NCBI GenBank assembly: GCA_030040215.1
Contig: JASHUD010000184.1
Location: 1 to 15,616 of the forward strand
Direction of reading: 5' to 3'
From: Methylovirgula sp.
GTDB taxonomy: Bacteria; Pseudomonadota; Alphaproteobacteria; Rhizobiales; Beijerinckiaceae
Length of the DNA: 15,616 bases
Made by a program: the position numbers and the translations under genes. The notes below the pieces were generated by a model that did no database searches, was not told the DNA's origin, and saw only the letters and a program-made list of their open reading frames with translations. Below, one piece after another: positions 1 through 7,966 of the stretch (position 1 is the first letter of the stretch; each line of letters begins with the position of its first letter).

Positions 1-3
1 CCG

Positions 4-609
4 TCATACCAGTACACGGGGCTCTCTTTCGACCGCCAGACGCAGGAAATTGCCGAAAAGAGCGTGGCCCTTTTCGGTGAGGATCGATTCGGGATGAAAC
101 TGCACGCCGTAGGTCGGATGCGAGCGGTGCGTCAACGCCATGATCTCGCCCTCCTCCGAAACCGCGTCGATCGAAGCCGCCGCTTCGAGCGCCGGCGCGC
201 GCTCGACGATGAGCGAATGATAGCGCGCCACCGTCAGCGGCTGCGGCAAGCCTTCGAACAAGTTCCGCCCATCGTGCGCGACGCGCGAGGTACGGCCGTA
301 GAGGGGGCGTTTGGCGGGAGTGACCGGCGCGCCGAACGCCGCGCCGATGCATTGGTGGCCGAGACAAACGCCGAGAATCGGCACTTCGCCGGAAAGCTTT
401 TTCACGACGGGGAGCGAAATGCCCGCATCGTACGGCGTGCCGGGTCCGGGCGAGATGACGATCGCCGCCGGCGCGCTCGCCATGATCTCAGCGATGTCGA
501 TTGCGTCGTTGCGGCGCACGATCACCTTGCGTCCAAGCTCCTCGAAATAGCGCGCGACGTTGAAGACGAAGGAATCGTAGTTGTCGATGACAAGAATCGG
601 TCCGTTCAT
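4..609 (-). CDS. pabA: Aminodeoxychorismate synthase, glutamine amidotransferase subunit (PabA)
   Basis: This 201-residue class I glutamine amidotransferase releases ammonia from glutamine and passes it to PabB, which aminates chorismate in the p-aminobenzoate/folate pathway. It begins MNGPILVIDNYDSFVFN, the usual PabA/TrpG N-terminus. The oxyanion-strand motif PGPGTP is near residues 54-59, the nucleophile is Cys82 in GVCLGHQ, and His172 and Glu174 in FHPES complete the triad. The chosen ATG (607-609) overlaps the pabB stop as ATGA, so translation is probably coupled; the open frame further upstream only shadows pabB. TrpG is nearly identical in fold, but the partner here has the PabB lysine motif, and in many Rhizobiales TrpG is fused to TrpE, so PabA is preferred. 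The stop lies at 4-6; anything downstream, such as a pabC, is outside the window. Confidence 0.93.
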   Translation of the reverse strand: MNGPILVIDNYDSFVFNVARYFEELGRKVIVRRNDAIDIAEIMASAPAAIVISPGPGTPYDAGISLPVVKKLSGEVPILGVCLGHQCIGAAFGAPVTPAKRPLYGRTSRVAHDGRNLFEGLPQPLTVARYHSLIVERAPALEAAASIDAVSEEGEIMALTHRSHPTYGVQFHPESILTEKGHALFGNFLRLAVEREPRVLV

Positions 610-2015
610 TGCGGCACTTCTTCCAAATCTTTGACGCCGGCAAAGGCGTCGAAAAGGCGCTGCGCCTTGGCTTCTGTCTCGGCATACTCCTCCGCCCAAT
701 CGGAGAGACAGGTGATGCCGCCGCCGGCGTGTACGCTCGCCCTGCCCGCCTTGAGAATCGCCGTGCGGATGGCGATGTTCATGTCCATCGTGCCGTCGAA
801 ACCGAGATAGAAGATCGAGCCGCAATAATAGCCGCGCGGCACCCGTTCGATCGAGTCGATGATTTCCATCGAGCGGCGCTTCGGTGCGCCTGTGATCGAG
901 CCGCCCGGAAAAGTCGCGGCGATGAGATCGATAGCGTCTTTGTCCGCCGCGAGCTCGCCGGTAACAACCGAGACGAGATGGTGCACGTTAGCGTAGGATT
1001 CGCGCCCACAGAGCACCGGAACGTCGACCGAGAACGGCCGGCAGGCGCGCGACAAATCGTTGCGCAGAAGATCGACGATCATGATGTTCTCGGCGCGATC
1101 TTTTTCCGACTGGGCAAGCACCTCGGCGCGCCACAGATCTTCGACGGGATGCTCGGCGCGGGGGCTCGTCCCCTTGATCGGCCGCGTCTCGACCGCCGCG
1201 CCGCGCTTGCGCAGCAGCAGTTCCGGCGAAGAGGAGGCGATCAGGCTCTCTCCGCAGGTCAGATAGGCGGCGAAAGGCGCCGGATTTGTCGCCCGCAGCC
1301 GCGCATAGAATTCGAACGGCGAAAATCCCTCGGGCAGATCCGCACCGAACCGTTGCGCGATGTTCGCCTGATAGATGTCGCCGCGGTAAATGTGCCCCTG
1401 CACGCGTTCGATCGCGGTGCGATAGGCGGTGCGCGCGAAGTTCGAAGTCCAGCCGGCGACCGCAGGCTGCGGTGCGCGCTCCGGCGGCGGCCGCTCGAGA
1501 AGACGCAGCGCATGATCGAGGCGCGCCGCGGCGCGCGCCTTGCGTGCTTCGCCTTCCGCCGGAAGACCCGAAGCGAAGACAAAAGTGCGACGCCGCAGCT
1601 GGTCGAAGGCAAAGATGAGATCATAGAAGCCGAGATGAAACGGCTCCTGCTGCTCGATCCGGTGATTGGGTGAAGCAAGCCCGTCGAGCTCCCAGCCGAA
1701 TTCGTAAGGAATGGCGCCGATCGCCCCGCCTTGGAAGGGCGGCAGCTCCGGATCGGCCTCGAAGACGAAGCGGGCGAGAAGATCGCGCAGCGCCGGAAGC
1801 GGCGGCAGCCACAGAGGAACGCCGTTCCAGGTGGCAAGCCCCAGCGCCGCGGTAAAGACACCGAACGGCTCGATGCCGATAAAGGAATAGCGGCCGAGTT
1901 CGGGATGAAAGAGCGCGCTGTCGAGAAAGGCAAAACCGGAGCGGTCGGCAAGCCGCGCCGCGGCGTCGAACGGCTCACGCCAATCGATCTCGATGCTGAC
2001 AACGCGGTCTTTCAT
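606..2015 (-). CDS. pabB: Aminodeoxychorismate synthase component I (PabB)
   Basis: This 469-residue chorismate-binding enzyme converts chorismate plus ammonia (from PabA) into 4-amino-4-deoxychorismate, the precursor of p-aminobenzoate. The N-terminal domain covers about residues 1-180 and includes GGAIGAIPYEFGWEL (96-110). The chorismate-binding domain covers about 190-455, with GDIYQANIAQRF (212-223), SSPELLL (262-268), PIKGT (279-283), GGSITGAPK (371-379) and HAGGGI (429-434). Lys281 in PIKGT is the PabB hallmark; anthranilate synthases have PIAGT. I chose the ATG at 2013-2015 because the family N-terminus begins near the RVVSIEIDWREP stretch, and the 43 residues possible upstream look non-coding. 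No good Shine-Dalgarno sequence is seen. The last base triplet overlaps the pabA start, giving a pabB-pabA operon. Confidence 0.94.
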   Translation of the reverse strand: MKDRVVSIEIDWREPFDAAARLADRSGFAFLDSALFHPELGRYSFIGIEPFGVFTAALGLATWNGVPLWLPPLPALRDLLARFVFEADPELPPFQGGAIGAIPYEFGWELDGLASPNHRIEQQEPFHLGFYDLIFAFDQLRRRTFVFASGLPAEGEARKARAAARLDHALRLLERPPPERAPQPAVAGWTSNFARTAYRTAIERVQGHIYRGDIYQANIAQRFGADLPEGFSPFEFYARLRATNPAPFAAYLTCGESLIASSSPELLLRKRGAAVETRPIKGTSPRAEHPVEDLWRAEVLAQSEKDRAENIMIVDLLRNDLSRACRPFSVDVPVLCGRESYANVHHLVSVVTGELAADKDAIDLIAATFPGGSITGAPKRRSMEIIDSIERVPRGYYCGSIFYLGFDGTMDMNIAIRTAILKAGRASVHAGGGITCLSDWAEEYAETEAKAQRLFDAFAGVKDLEEVPQ

Positions 2016-2144
2016 GGCGCGCAAAGGATACTCCCGGCTCCTCGATGTAGCATTTCCACGAGCCTCCCGGAATTGGATGCAACCGTGCGGGAACGCAGGT
2101 GGCATATGTGGCTTTCGGGAGCCCGGCGCAACATGGCTTGCCAT

Positions 2145-2185
2145 CCCCTCATCCCGCCTGCGGAGAGAGGGTTAGGGGTGAGGGG
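2145..2185 (-). repeat. CCCTC-type palindromic intergenic repeat, copy A
   Basis: Outer arms CCCCTCA (2145-2151) and TGAGGGG (2179-2185) are perfect complements. They enclose a G-rich stretch that, on the minus strand, reads as CCCTAACCCTCTC followed by a short GC hairpin. It resembles the copies near 7517, 10142, 15032 and 15234, and palindromes of this kind are common between genes in Rhizobiales. It lies between two divergent genes, so it is not placed as a terminator. Confidence 0.65.
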
Positions 2186-2254
2186 CCGGGTGATTTGCCG
2201 AGAGGGGCTTCATTCCATCGCCTATGAAACTGGCCTAGCATGCGGCGCTTTGCT

Positions 2255-2260
2255 AAGGGG
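2255..2260 (+). promoter_or_regulatory. Ribosome binding site of the DUF6111-like gene
   Basis: AAGGGG lies 5 nt before the ATG at 2266. It is one of the few clear Shine-Dalgarno matches in the window and it fixes the start of the small membrane protein, which could otherwise be doubted because of its size. Confidence 0.6.
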
Positions 2261-2265
2261 CGCCT

Positions 2266-2526
2266 ATGTGGCGGGTCATTTGGAGGCCGGTGCTTCTCTT
2301 CCTGCTGCCGTTCATCGGCTACGCCCTGCTGCTCCTATTGCGCCGTACGACGCCGTTTGCGAGCCGCAACTGGAGCCAGGGTACGGTCTCGACACTGACG
2401 CTTGCCGGGCTCGTCATCGCCGTCATCGGTGTCTTTCTGTTCGGCGTCTTTGCAGAGCGCCACCTCGGCGCTTACGTGCCGGCGCATATCGAAAACGGCA
2501 CGCTCGTGCCGGGACACATGGAATGA
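2266..2526 (+). CDS. Small two-helix inner-membrane protein, DUF6111-like
   Basis: This 86-residue protein begins MWRVIWRPVLLFLLPFIGY. It has two hydrophobic segments, about residues 5-25 and 43-65, separated by a short polar loop containing RRTTPFASRNWSQG. It ends in a hydrophilic tail, AYVPAHIENGTLVPGHME. Two membrane spans with both ends on the same side are expected. It resembles the DUF6111 family of short alphaproteobacterial proteins, which have no known function. The start is supported by AAGGGG 5 nt upstream. Its TGA (2524-2526) lies 10 nt before the cca start, so the two genes are probably co-transcribed and may be translationally coupled. The family name is from memory of the sequence pattern. 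Confidence 0.8.
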   Translation: MWRVIWRPVLLFLLPFIGYALLLLLRRTTPFASRNWSQGTVSTLTLAGLVIAVIGVFLFGVFAERHLGAYVPAHIENGTLVPGHME

Positions 2527-2536
2527 GCGCACGCGC

Positions 2537-3781
2537 ATGAGCACCATCGCAATCGCCGCGCCGCCCGCCGCAAAAGCTCTGCTGGAGCGCAAGGACCTGA
2601 TCCGTGTCCTAAGTTTGCTCGACACCGACGGCGAAGAAGCGCGGCTCGTCGGCGGCGCGTTGCGCAATGCGCTGCTCCGTCGTCCGGTCGAGGAATTCGA
2701 CATTGCCACGACCGCCACGCCCGAGACGGTCGTGGCGCGCGCCCGCGCCACGAAATTGAAGAGCGTTCCGACCGGCGTAGCGCATGGCACGGTGATGCTC
2801 GTCGTCGACGGTAAGCCGTTCGAGGTCACGAGCCTGCGCGAAGACGTCGAGACCGACGGAAGGCACGCCAAGGTTCGCTTCAGCCGCGACTTCGAGACCG
2901 ACGCCAAACGCCGCGACTTTACGATGAACGCGCTGTCGATGCGCCGCGACGCAACGCTCTACGATTATGTCGGCGGCCTCGCCGACATCGAAGCGCGGCG
3001 GCTTAGGTTCATTGGCGATCCGGCGGCGCGCATCCGCGAGGACTATCTGCGCATCCTGCGCTTCTTCCGCTTCGCCGCCGCTTACGCGGAAGGTCCGCTC
3101 GACGCGCAAGCCGTGCTCGCTTGCCTGCGCGAGCGCGACGGGCTGGCGCGCCTGTCGCGCGAACGGGTGCGCAGCGAGATCATGAAACTGCTCGCCGCGC
3201 CGCGCGCCGGCGATGTGACGCGCGAATTCTGTGAAACCGGGTTGCTTGGACCGCTCCTCGCCTCGGCGCCCCATCCGGCGCGGCTCATCCGCCTGCTGCG
3301 CTTCCGAGGAGATGCGCCGTCCGATCCGCTGCTGGCGCTCGCCGCACTTTGCGTCAATCTGCCGGAAGACGCCGAACGGCTGCGCGACCGGCTGCGGCTC
3401 TCCAATCCGGAGACGCAACGGCTCGTCGAGGCGGCGGCGGCGTTCGTGACCTTGCACGGCTTGGAAAAGCCGCCGCCTTTGCCAACTCTTTTGCGGCGCA
3501 TCTTTCGTTACGGACGGCAAGCTCTCTGCGATGCTCTGGCACTCGCGGCGGCGGAGAGCGACGCCTGTCCCGCCTTTTGGCAGGAGGCGCTGGCCTACGC
3601 GCGCGCTGCCAAAGAACCGCGCCTGCCCTTCTCCGGGGCCGATCTTCTGGCGCGCGGCGTCCCCGAAGGCAAAGCGCTCGGCGATACGCTGAAAGATCTG
3701 CAAGCGCGCTGGATCGAGGCAGGTTTCCCCGACGATCCGCGGCGCTTGGCAGAATTACTGGAAGACGTACTGCGAAAATAA
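2537..3781 (+). CDS. cca: CCA-adding tRNA nucleotidyltransferase (class II)
   Basis: This 414-residue enzyme builds or repairs the 3'-CCA end of tRNAs from CTP and ATP without a nucleic acid template. The head contains LVGGALRNAL (37-46), the catalytic region EEFDIATTATPE (52-63), the strand FEVTSLRED (95-103), RRDFTMNAL (125-133) and the neck helix RIREDYLRILRFFRF (165-179), followed by the ERVRSEIMKLL motif. A helical body and tail domain fill the rest. Family members normally show DxD before the IATT stretch; here Glu53-Phe-Asp55 occupies that place. The ATG at 2537 is the only start close to the domain, since the longer frame upstream lies inside the preceding gene. A poly(A) polymerase of the same superfamily is less likely given the bacterial alphaproteobacterial pattern. 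It converges on mfd across 49 bp. Confidence 0.9.
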   Translation: MSTIAIAAPPAAKALLERKDLIRVLSLLDTDGEEARLVGGALRNALLRRPVEEFDIATTATPETVVARARATKLKSVPTGVAHGTVMLVVDGKPFEVTSLREDVETDGRHAKVRFSRDFETDAKRRDFTMNALSMRRDATLYDYVGGLADIEARRLRFIGDPAARIREDYLRILRFFRFAAAYAEGPLDAQAVLACLRERDGLARLSRERVRSEIMKLLAAPRAGDVTREFCETGLLGPLLASAPHPARLIRLLRFRGDAPSDPLLALAALCVNLPEDAERLRDRLRLSNPETQRLVEAAAAFVTLHGLEKPPPLPTLLRRIFRYGRQALCDALALAAAESDACPAFWQEALAYARAAKEPRLPFSGADLLARGVPEGKALGDTLKDLQARWIEAGFPDDPRRLAELLEDVLRK

Positions 3782-3830
3782 AGTCGCGTGCGCAAAACGC
3801 GCAACCATAAATTTGTTCGCGAGAATTGTT
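3782..3830. other. Convergent cca/mfd gap with a weak hairpin
   Basis: The two genes end toward each other across 49 bp. TGCGC (3789-3793) and GCGCA (3799-3803) form a 5-bp stem with an AAAAC loop. The stem is short and no run of T follows on either strand, so I do not call a rho-independent terminator. Confidence 0.3.
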
Positions 3831-6800
3831 TCACGCGGCCTTCTTGGTGGCGATCGCGGCGAGCGTGCGCAGGATCGTGCGCGTGCCTTCGAGGCGCGCC
3901 GCCGGATCTTCAAAATCGCGGATGAAGACGAGGCGCCGGTCGGGCCGCACTTTGGCGTCGGGGCCCTGCTCGGCGATGAACCGCACCAACCCCTGCGGAT
4001 TGGCGAAGGAATTATCGCGGAAGCCGAGTGTTAACCCCTTCGGCCCCGCTTCTAGCTTCTCGACGTTGGCTTTGCGGCAAAGCGACTTGATCGCGACGAG
4101 TTTCAAAAGTTGTTCGACCTCGCGCGGCAGCGGCCCGAAACGATCGATCAGCTCGGCGGCGAAGGCTTCGATCTCGGCGTCGGCTTCGAGCTTCGAGAGC
4201 CGCCGATAAAGCCCGAGGCGTACGTCGAGATCGGCGACGTAATCCTCCGGAATCGTGACCGGCGTGCCCGTGGTGATGATCGGCGACCAGGTTTCCTCGG
4301 CGGGCTCCTCCATGCCGGCCTTCAATGCGATAACGGCCTCTTCGAGCATCTGCTGATAGAGTTCGTAGCCGACCTCCTTGATATGTCCGGATTGCTGTTC
4401 TCCCAAAAGATTGCCGGCGCCGCGTATGTCGAGATCGTGGCTGGCAAGTTGGAAGCCGGCACCGAGCGTATCGAGCGATTGCAGCACTTTTAGGCGTTTC
4501 TCGGCCTGCGGCGTGAGTGTCCGGTTGGGAGGTAGGGTGAACAGCGCGTAGGCGCGCATCTTCGAGCGCCCGACGCGGCCGCGCAGCTGATAAAGCTGGG
4601 CGAGGCCGAACATATCGGCGCGATGCACGATCAGCGTATTGGCAGTCGGGATGTCGAGTCCCGATTCGACGATCGCCGTCGACAGCAGGATATCGAACTT
4701 GCCGTCATAAAACGCGGCCATGCGCTCTTCGAGTTCGGAAGCCGCCATCTGGCCGTTGGCGACGACGTATTTCGCCTCCGGCACGTGGCGGCGCAGGAAA
4801 TCGGCCGCCTGTTCGATGTCTTCGATGCGCGGACAAACATAGAAGCTCTGGCCGCCGCGATAGCGCTCGCGCAGCAACGCTTCGCGCACGAGCAGCGGAT
4901 CAAAAGGCGAGACGAAGGTGCGCACCGCAAGGCGGTCGACCGGCGGCGTCGCGATAATCGACAGTTCGCGCACGCCGGTCAGCGCGAGCTGCAAGGTGCG
5001 CGGGATTGGCGTCGCCGAAAGCGTCAGCACATGCACTTCGGCACGCAGTTCCTTGAGCCGCTCTTTGTGCTTGACGCCGAAATGCTGCTCTTCGTCGATG
5101 ACCACCAGTCCGAGGTTTTTGAAAGCGATGCTCTTGCCGAGCAGAGCGTGGGTGCCGATGACGATGTCGATCGCGCCGGAAGCAACGCCATCCTTCACCC
5201 GTTTGGCCTCGGTGCCGCCCACCATGCGCGAGACTTGCGCGACCTTGATGGGCAGGCCAGTGAAACGGCTTTTGAAGAGTTGCGTGTGCTGGCGGGCAAG
5301 CAACGTAGTCGGCGTGACGACTGCCACCTGTTCGCCGTCGATCGCCGCGACGAAGGCGGCGCGCAGCGCGACTTCGGTCTTGCCGAACCCGACATCGCCG
5401 CAAACGAGCCGGTCCATCGGTTTGCCGGAGGCGAGATCGTCGAGCACCGCTTCGATCGTCGCCGCCTGATCCTCCGTCTCCTCATAGGGAAAGCCGGCGC
5501 AGAAGGCCTCGTAAAGAGGTTCGGGCGGCACAAGTTTCGGGGCGGCGTGCGTCTGGCGCGCCGCGGCGATCTGCAAAAGGCCGGCGGCCATCTCGAGGAT
5601 GCGGCGGCGCATCCGCGCCTTGCGCCTCTGCCAGGCGACCCCGCCCAATTTGTCTAGCTCGACAGCGGCGTCTTCCGAACCGTAGCGCGACAGCAGCTCA
5701 ATGTTCTCGACCGGCAGGAAGAGCTTGGCGGCGTCGGCGTAATGGATCTCGAGACAGTCGTGCGGGGCACCTGCCGCCTCGATCGGCGTGAGGCCGACAA
5801 AGCGGCCGATGCCGTGATCGACGTGGACCACCAGATCGCCGGCCGAAAGCAAGCTAAGTTCGGTGATCGAATCCTGGGTGCGGCGCAGGCGCTTGCGGGC
5901 GTGTGCCAGCCGGTCGCCGAGAATGTCCTGCTCGCCGACGACGGCGAGCTGCGGCGTCTCAAACCCGGCCTCCAACCCGATCACGGCAAGCGCCACGGCG
6001 GCCTTCGGCTGGCGGGCGGCCTGCGCGAACGAGGCGACCGGCTCGAGTTCCGTCAGGCCGAAATCTTTCAGCACATGGCCGAGGCGTTCGCGCGAACCTT
6101 CCGACCAAGCGGCGACGATCACCCGTTTGCCCTGCTTCTGAAGGGCCTGAATATGTTCGGCCGTGGCGTGGAAAACATTGGCGCCTTCTTCGTTACGCTC
6201 CGGTGCGAAGTTGCGGCCGACCTTGGCGCCGCAATCGATGACGTCCCTGCTCTCCGGCTGCGCAAACGGCGTGACGCGCACGAGCCCGCTCGCAGCGAGG
6301 CGTTCGTTCCACGCAGCGGCAGAGAGATAGAGAGCCTCCGGCGGCAGCGGCTTATAGGATGCGTGCGCGGGATCGGCGTCAAAGGCGCTCTTGCGCGCCT
6401 CGTAATAATCGCCGATCTGCGCGAGCCTTTCTTTCGCAGCTTCCTCGACCAAAGGATCGAGCACCAGCGGCGCCGCGCCGGTATATTCGAAAAGCGTGTC
6501 GAGCTTCTCGTAAAAGAGCGGCAGCCAATGTTCGATGCCCGGGTGACGGCGCCCTTCGCTCACCGCCTCGTAGAGCGTATCGCCCAAAGTCTGCGCGCCA
6601 AAGGCCGCGACATAGCCCTGGCGGAAGCGGCGCATCGAATCCGAAGTGAGCTGCACCTCGCTCATCGGCACGAGATCGAGCGCAGGCAGCGGCGCGACCG
6701 TGCGCTGCGATTCGGGATCGAAGGTGCGGATCGATTCGAGCGTGTCGCCGAAGAAGTCGAGGCGCACGGGCGTCGGCAGGGAAGGCGCGAATAGGTCGAG

Positions 6801-7337
6801 AATACCGCCGCGCACCGCGTATTCGCCGGTATCGCGCACCGTCGGGGCGCGTTGAAATCCGTTGTCTTCGAGCCAACGAACGAGTCCGTCCATCGAAACC
6901 GCATTGCCGGGCGCCGCCGAGAAGCAATCGGCCGCAACTTTCTCCAAAGGCGGAACGCGCTGCAGAACCGCGTTCACCGTCGTCGAGAGAATACGCGGTT
7001 GTTCGGGCGCGCTCAGCGACCGCGCCAGCCGCGACAGCGCCGTCATGCGCCGCGCCGCGATCGCCGCGTTGGGCGAAACCCGATCGTAGGGCTGACAGTC
7101 CCAGGCGGGGAAATCGAGGACCTCGATCTCGGGCGCGGCGAAGGCCAGCGCTTCGTCGAACGCATGCGCACGCTGCTCGTCGCGCGCCACATGGACGAGC
7201 ACGACGGCGCGCTCGACGCGGGCGAGCGCACGGGCGAGATCGGCGGTGCAGAACGCATCGAAACCGTCGGGCAGCGACGCGAGCGTGAGCGGGCCGCCTT
7301 TGGCGAGTTCGGCAATGGCGCGTTTGAGATCGGTCAC
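3831..7337 (-). CDS. mfd: Transcription-repair coupling factor Mfd
   Basis: Mfd (1168 residues, normal length) is a DNA translocase that pushes RNA polymerase stalled at lesions off the template and recruits UvrA for strand-specific repair. A UvrB-like region covers about residues 20-340, including RDTGEYAVRGGILDLF (168-183). The RNA polymerase-interacting domain follows at about 495-560 (VHVDHGIGRFVGL). The helicase core has Walker A GDVGFGKT (647-654), DEEQ (748-751), SATPIPRT and GRVGRSK, and then RGAGNLLGEQQSG and a C-terminal regulatory domain. The start is a GTG (7335-7337). An in-frame TGA at 7350-7352 leaves only non-standard ATT as an alternative, and no Shine-Dalgarno sequence is visible. 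It follows sdhE on the same strand after a 204-bp repeat-rich spacer. Confidence 0.96.
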   Translation of the reverse strand: MTDLKRAIAELAKGGPLTLASLPDGFDAFCTADLARALARVERAVVLVHVARDEQRAHAFDEALAFAAPEIEVLDFPAWDCQPYDRVSPNAAIAARRMTALSRLARSLSAPEQPRILSTTVNAVLQRVPPLEKVAADCFSAAPGNAVSMDGLVRWLEDNGFQRAPTVRDTGEYAVRGGILDLFAPSLPTPVRLDFFGDTLESIRTFDPESQRTVAPLPALDLVPMSEVQLTSDSMRRFRQGYVAAFGAQTLGDTLYEAVSEGRRHPGIEHWLPLFYEKLDTLFEYTGAAPLVLDPLVEEAAKERLAQIGDYYEARKSAFDADPAHASYKPLPPEALYLSAAAWNERLAASGLVRVTPFAQPESRDVIDCGAKVGRNFAPERNEEGANVFHATAEHIQALQKQGKRVIVAAWSEGSRERLGHVLKDFGLTELEPVASFAQAARQPKAAVALAVIGLEAGFETPQLAVVGEQDILGDRLAHARKRLRRTQDSITELSLLSAGDLVVHVDHGIGRFVGLTPIEAAGAPHDCLEIHYADAAKLFLPVENIELLSRYGSEDAAVELDKLGGVAWQRRKARMRRRILEMAAGLLQIAAARQTHAAPKLVPPEPLYEAFCAGFPYEETEDQAATIEAVLDDLASGKPMDRLVCGDVGFGKTEVALRAAFVAAIDGEQVAVVTPTTLLARQHTQLFKSRFTGLPIKVAQVSRMVGGTEAKRVKDGVASGAIDIVIGTHALLGKSIAFKNLGLVVIDEEQHFGVKHKERLKELRAEVHVLTLSATPIPRTLQLALTGVRELSIIATPPVDRLAVRTFVSPFDPLLVREALLRERYRGGQSFYVCPRIEDIEQAADFLRRHVPEAKYVVANGQMAASELEERMAAFYDGKFDILLSTAIVESGLDIPTANTLIVHRADMFGLAQLYQLRGRVGRSKMRAYALFTLPPNRTLTPQAEKRLKVLQSLDTLGAGFQLASHDLDIRGAGNLLGEQQSGHIKEVGYELYQQMLEEAVIALKAGMEEPAEETWSPIITTGTPVTIPEDYVADLDVRLGLYRRLSKLEADAEIEAFAAELIDRFGPLPREVEQLLKLVAIKSLCRKANVEKLEAGPKGLTLGFRDNSFANPQGLVRFIAEQGPDAKVRPDRRLVFIRDFEDPAARLEGTRTILRTLAAIATKKAA

Positions 7338-7398
7338 GTGGTCAATGGCTCAGGGGGCATGCTGCGCGTTCACAACACCTTGCTGGGAGTGGCAACCT

Positions 7399-7508
7399 CT
7401 TTCCCGGCCGACGCGGAGCGCCGAGCCGGGATCCAGAGCAGCCGGTTCAAATCCATCATTTGCACTGGCCCCGGATCTTCGCCCGCTGTGCGGGCTCGTC
7501 CGGGGAAG
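7399..7508 (+). repeat. Composite dispersed repeat, copy R1
   Basis: This copy shares blocks, in inverted orientation, with 15092-15229: CTTTCCCGGCCG (7399-7410), CCGAGCCGGGATCCAG, and a hairpin block. In the hairpin block, outer arms CCCCGGA (7469-7475) and TCCGGGG (7499-7505) enclose a perfect inner hairpin, GCCCGC (7481-7486), TGT, GCGGGC (7490-7495). Both copies sit between genes and carry no open frame of interest. It is probably a non-coding palindromic element like those known from Rhizobiales genomes. Confidence 0.75.
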
Positions 7509-7516
7509 GATGTAAC

Positions 7517-7537
7517 TTCTCCGCAAGCCGGGGAGAA
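7517..7537 (+). repeat. CCCTC-type palindromic repeat, copy D (short)
   Basis: Arms TTCTCC and GGAGAA flank a core GCAAGCCGG. The core GCAAGC is the same as in the copies at 10169 and 15234. On the minus strand it lies directly after the sdhE stop, so the hairpin could trim or end the sdhE transcript, but no T tract follows. Confidence 0.5.
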
Positions 7538-7541
7538 AGAA

Positions 7542-7838
7542 TCAAAGATCGAGCCGCTTGGCATGGCTATGGAAGAGCTTCAACTTCCGGAACACGGCGG
7601 TGTCGTAGGCGGGGGGAACTTGCAGTTCGCCGGTCAGCCAGCCGAAAATGTCGCGATCGGAGACCTCCAGCAAGCCCTCAAACGCGGCGAGTTCGGACTC
7701 ATTGAGACGGGCAATCTCGGCGTCGGCGAACCGGCCGATCAGGAGGTCCGTCTCGCGCATGCCGCGATGCCAGGAACGGAACAGAATCTGCCGCCTCCGG
7801 ACATCGAGAGCGGCGCTCGAAATCTGCGAGCCGGACAT
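7542..7838 (-). CDS. sdhE: FAD assembly factor SdhE (succinate dehydrogenase flavinylation)
   Basis: This 98-residue protein of the SdhE/Sdh5 family (formerly DUF339) promotes covalent attachment of FAD to the SdhA subunit of succinate dehydrogenase. The family signature RGMRETDLLIGRFA is at residues 25-38; its Arg-Gly and Glu residues are the conserved surface needed for flavinylation. The rest of the small helical fold follows, with LLEVSDRDIFGWLTG (56-70) and LKLFHSHAKRLDL at the C-terminus. The ATG (7836-7838) gives the usual family length of about 90-100 residues; the longer open frame upstream runs through recG and is a shadow. It is divergent from recG and precedes mfd on the same strand, an arrangement seen in other alphaproteobacteria. 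Confidence 0.92.
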   Translation of the reverse strand: MSGSQISSAALDVRRRQILFRSWHRGMRETDLLIGRFADAEIARLNESELAAFEGLLEVSDRDIFGWLTGELQVPPAYDTAVFRKLKLFHSHAKRLDL

Positions 7839-7890
7839 GGCAGCTCCGGATTCGGAAGTTTGGATGGCGGCGCAGGACCGACGCCCGACG

Positions 7891-7919
7891 TATATAGAGA
7901 TCCCTGCCCACCGGCGCAA
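7891..7919 (-). promoter_or_regulatory. Candidate promoter of sdhE
   Basis: On the minus strand TTGCGC (7914-7919) and TATATA (7891-7896) are 17 bp apart, the preferred spacing. TATATA is the most AT-rich stretch in the 128-bp sdhE/recG gap and would start a transcript about 45 nt before the sdhE ATG. The -35 match is only three of six bases. No equally good site is seen for recG on the plus strand. Confidence 0.35.
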
Positions 7920-7966
7920 AGGCGAAGGATCTGGCGCAAGGGCGCCGCCCTCCTTAGTCTTGCCGT

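Larger units (their letters stand above)
2016..2265. other. Divergent intergenic region between pabB and the DUF6111-like gene
   Basis: This is the longest gap in the window at 250 bp, and it must hold the promoters for both pabB (minus) and the DUF6111-cca pair (plus). I cannot point to a convincing -35/-10 pair for either. The middle is occupied by a GC-rich palindromic repeat at 2145-2185. Open frames that cross the gap resemble no protein and are treated as chance. Confidence 0.6.
7338..7541. other. Repeat-filled spacer between sdhE and mfd
   Basis: These 204 bp separate two genes on the same strand. Most of the spacer is a composite dispersed repeat (7399-7508) followed by a small palindrome (7517-7537). 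Nothing in it looks like a protein. A promoter for mfd may lie here, but I cannot identify one; otherwise mfd depends on readthrough from sdhE across several strong hairpins. Confidence 0.55.

Noticed and set aside
609..1673. 354-codon open frame on the plus strand opposite pabB
   Set aside because: It is rich in Arg, Ala and Asp, matches no family I know, and lies fully antisense to a well-identified gene. Long antisense frames are expected in GC-rich DNA.
4623..5657. 344-codon open frame on the plus strand opposite mfd (and another at 5742-6794)
   Set aside because: Both cover conserved Mfd domains on the other strand and have the composition of a codon-bias shadow.
7444..7454. GGTTCAAATCC, resembling the T arm of a tRNA
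   Set aside because: The flanks cannot form the other tRNA arms or an acceptor stem, and the stretch lies within repeat R1. Not a tRNA or an attachment site.
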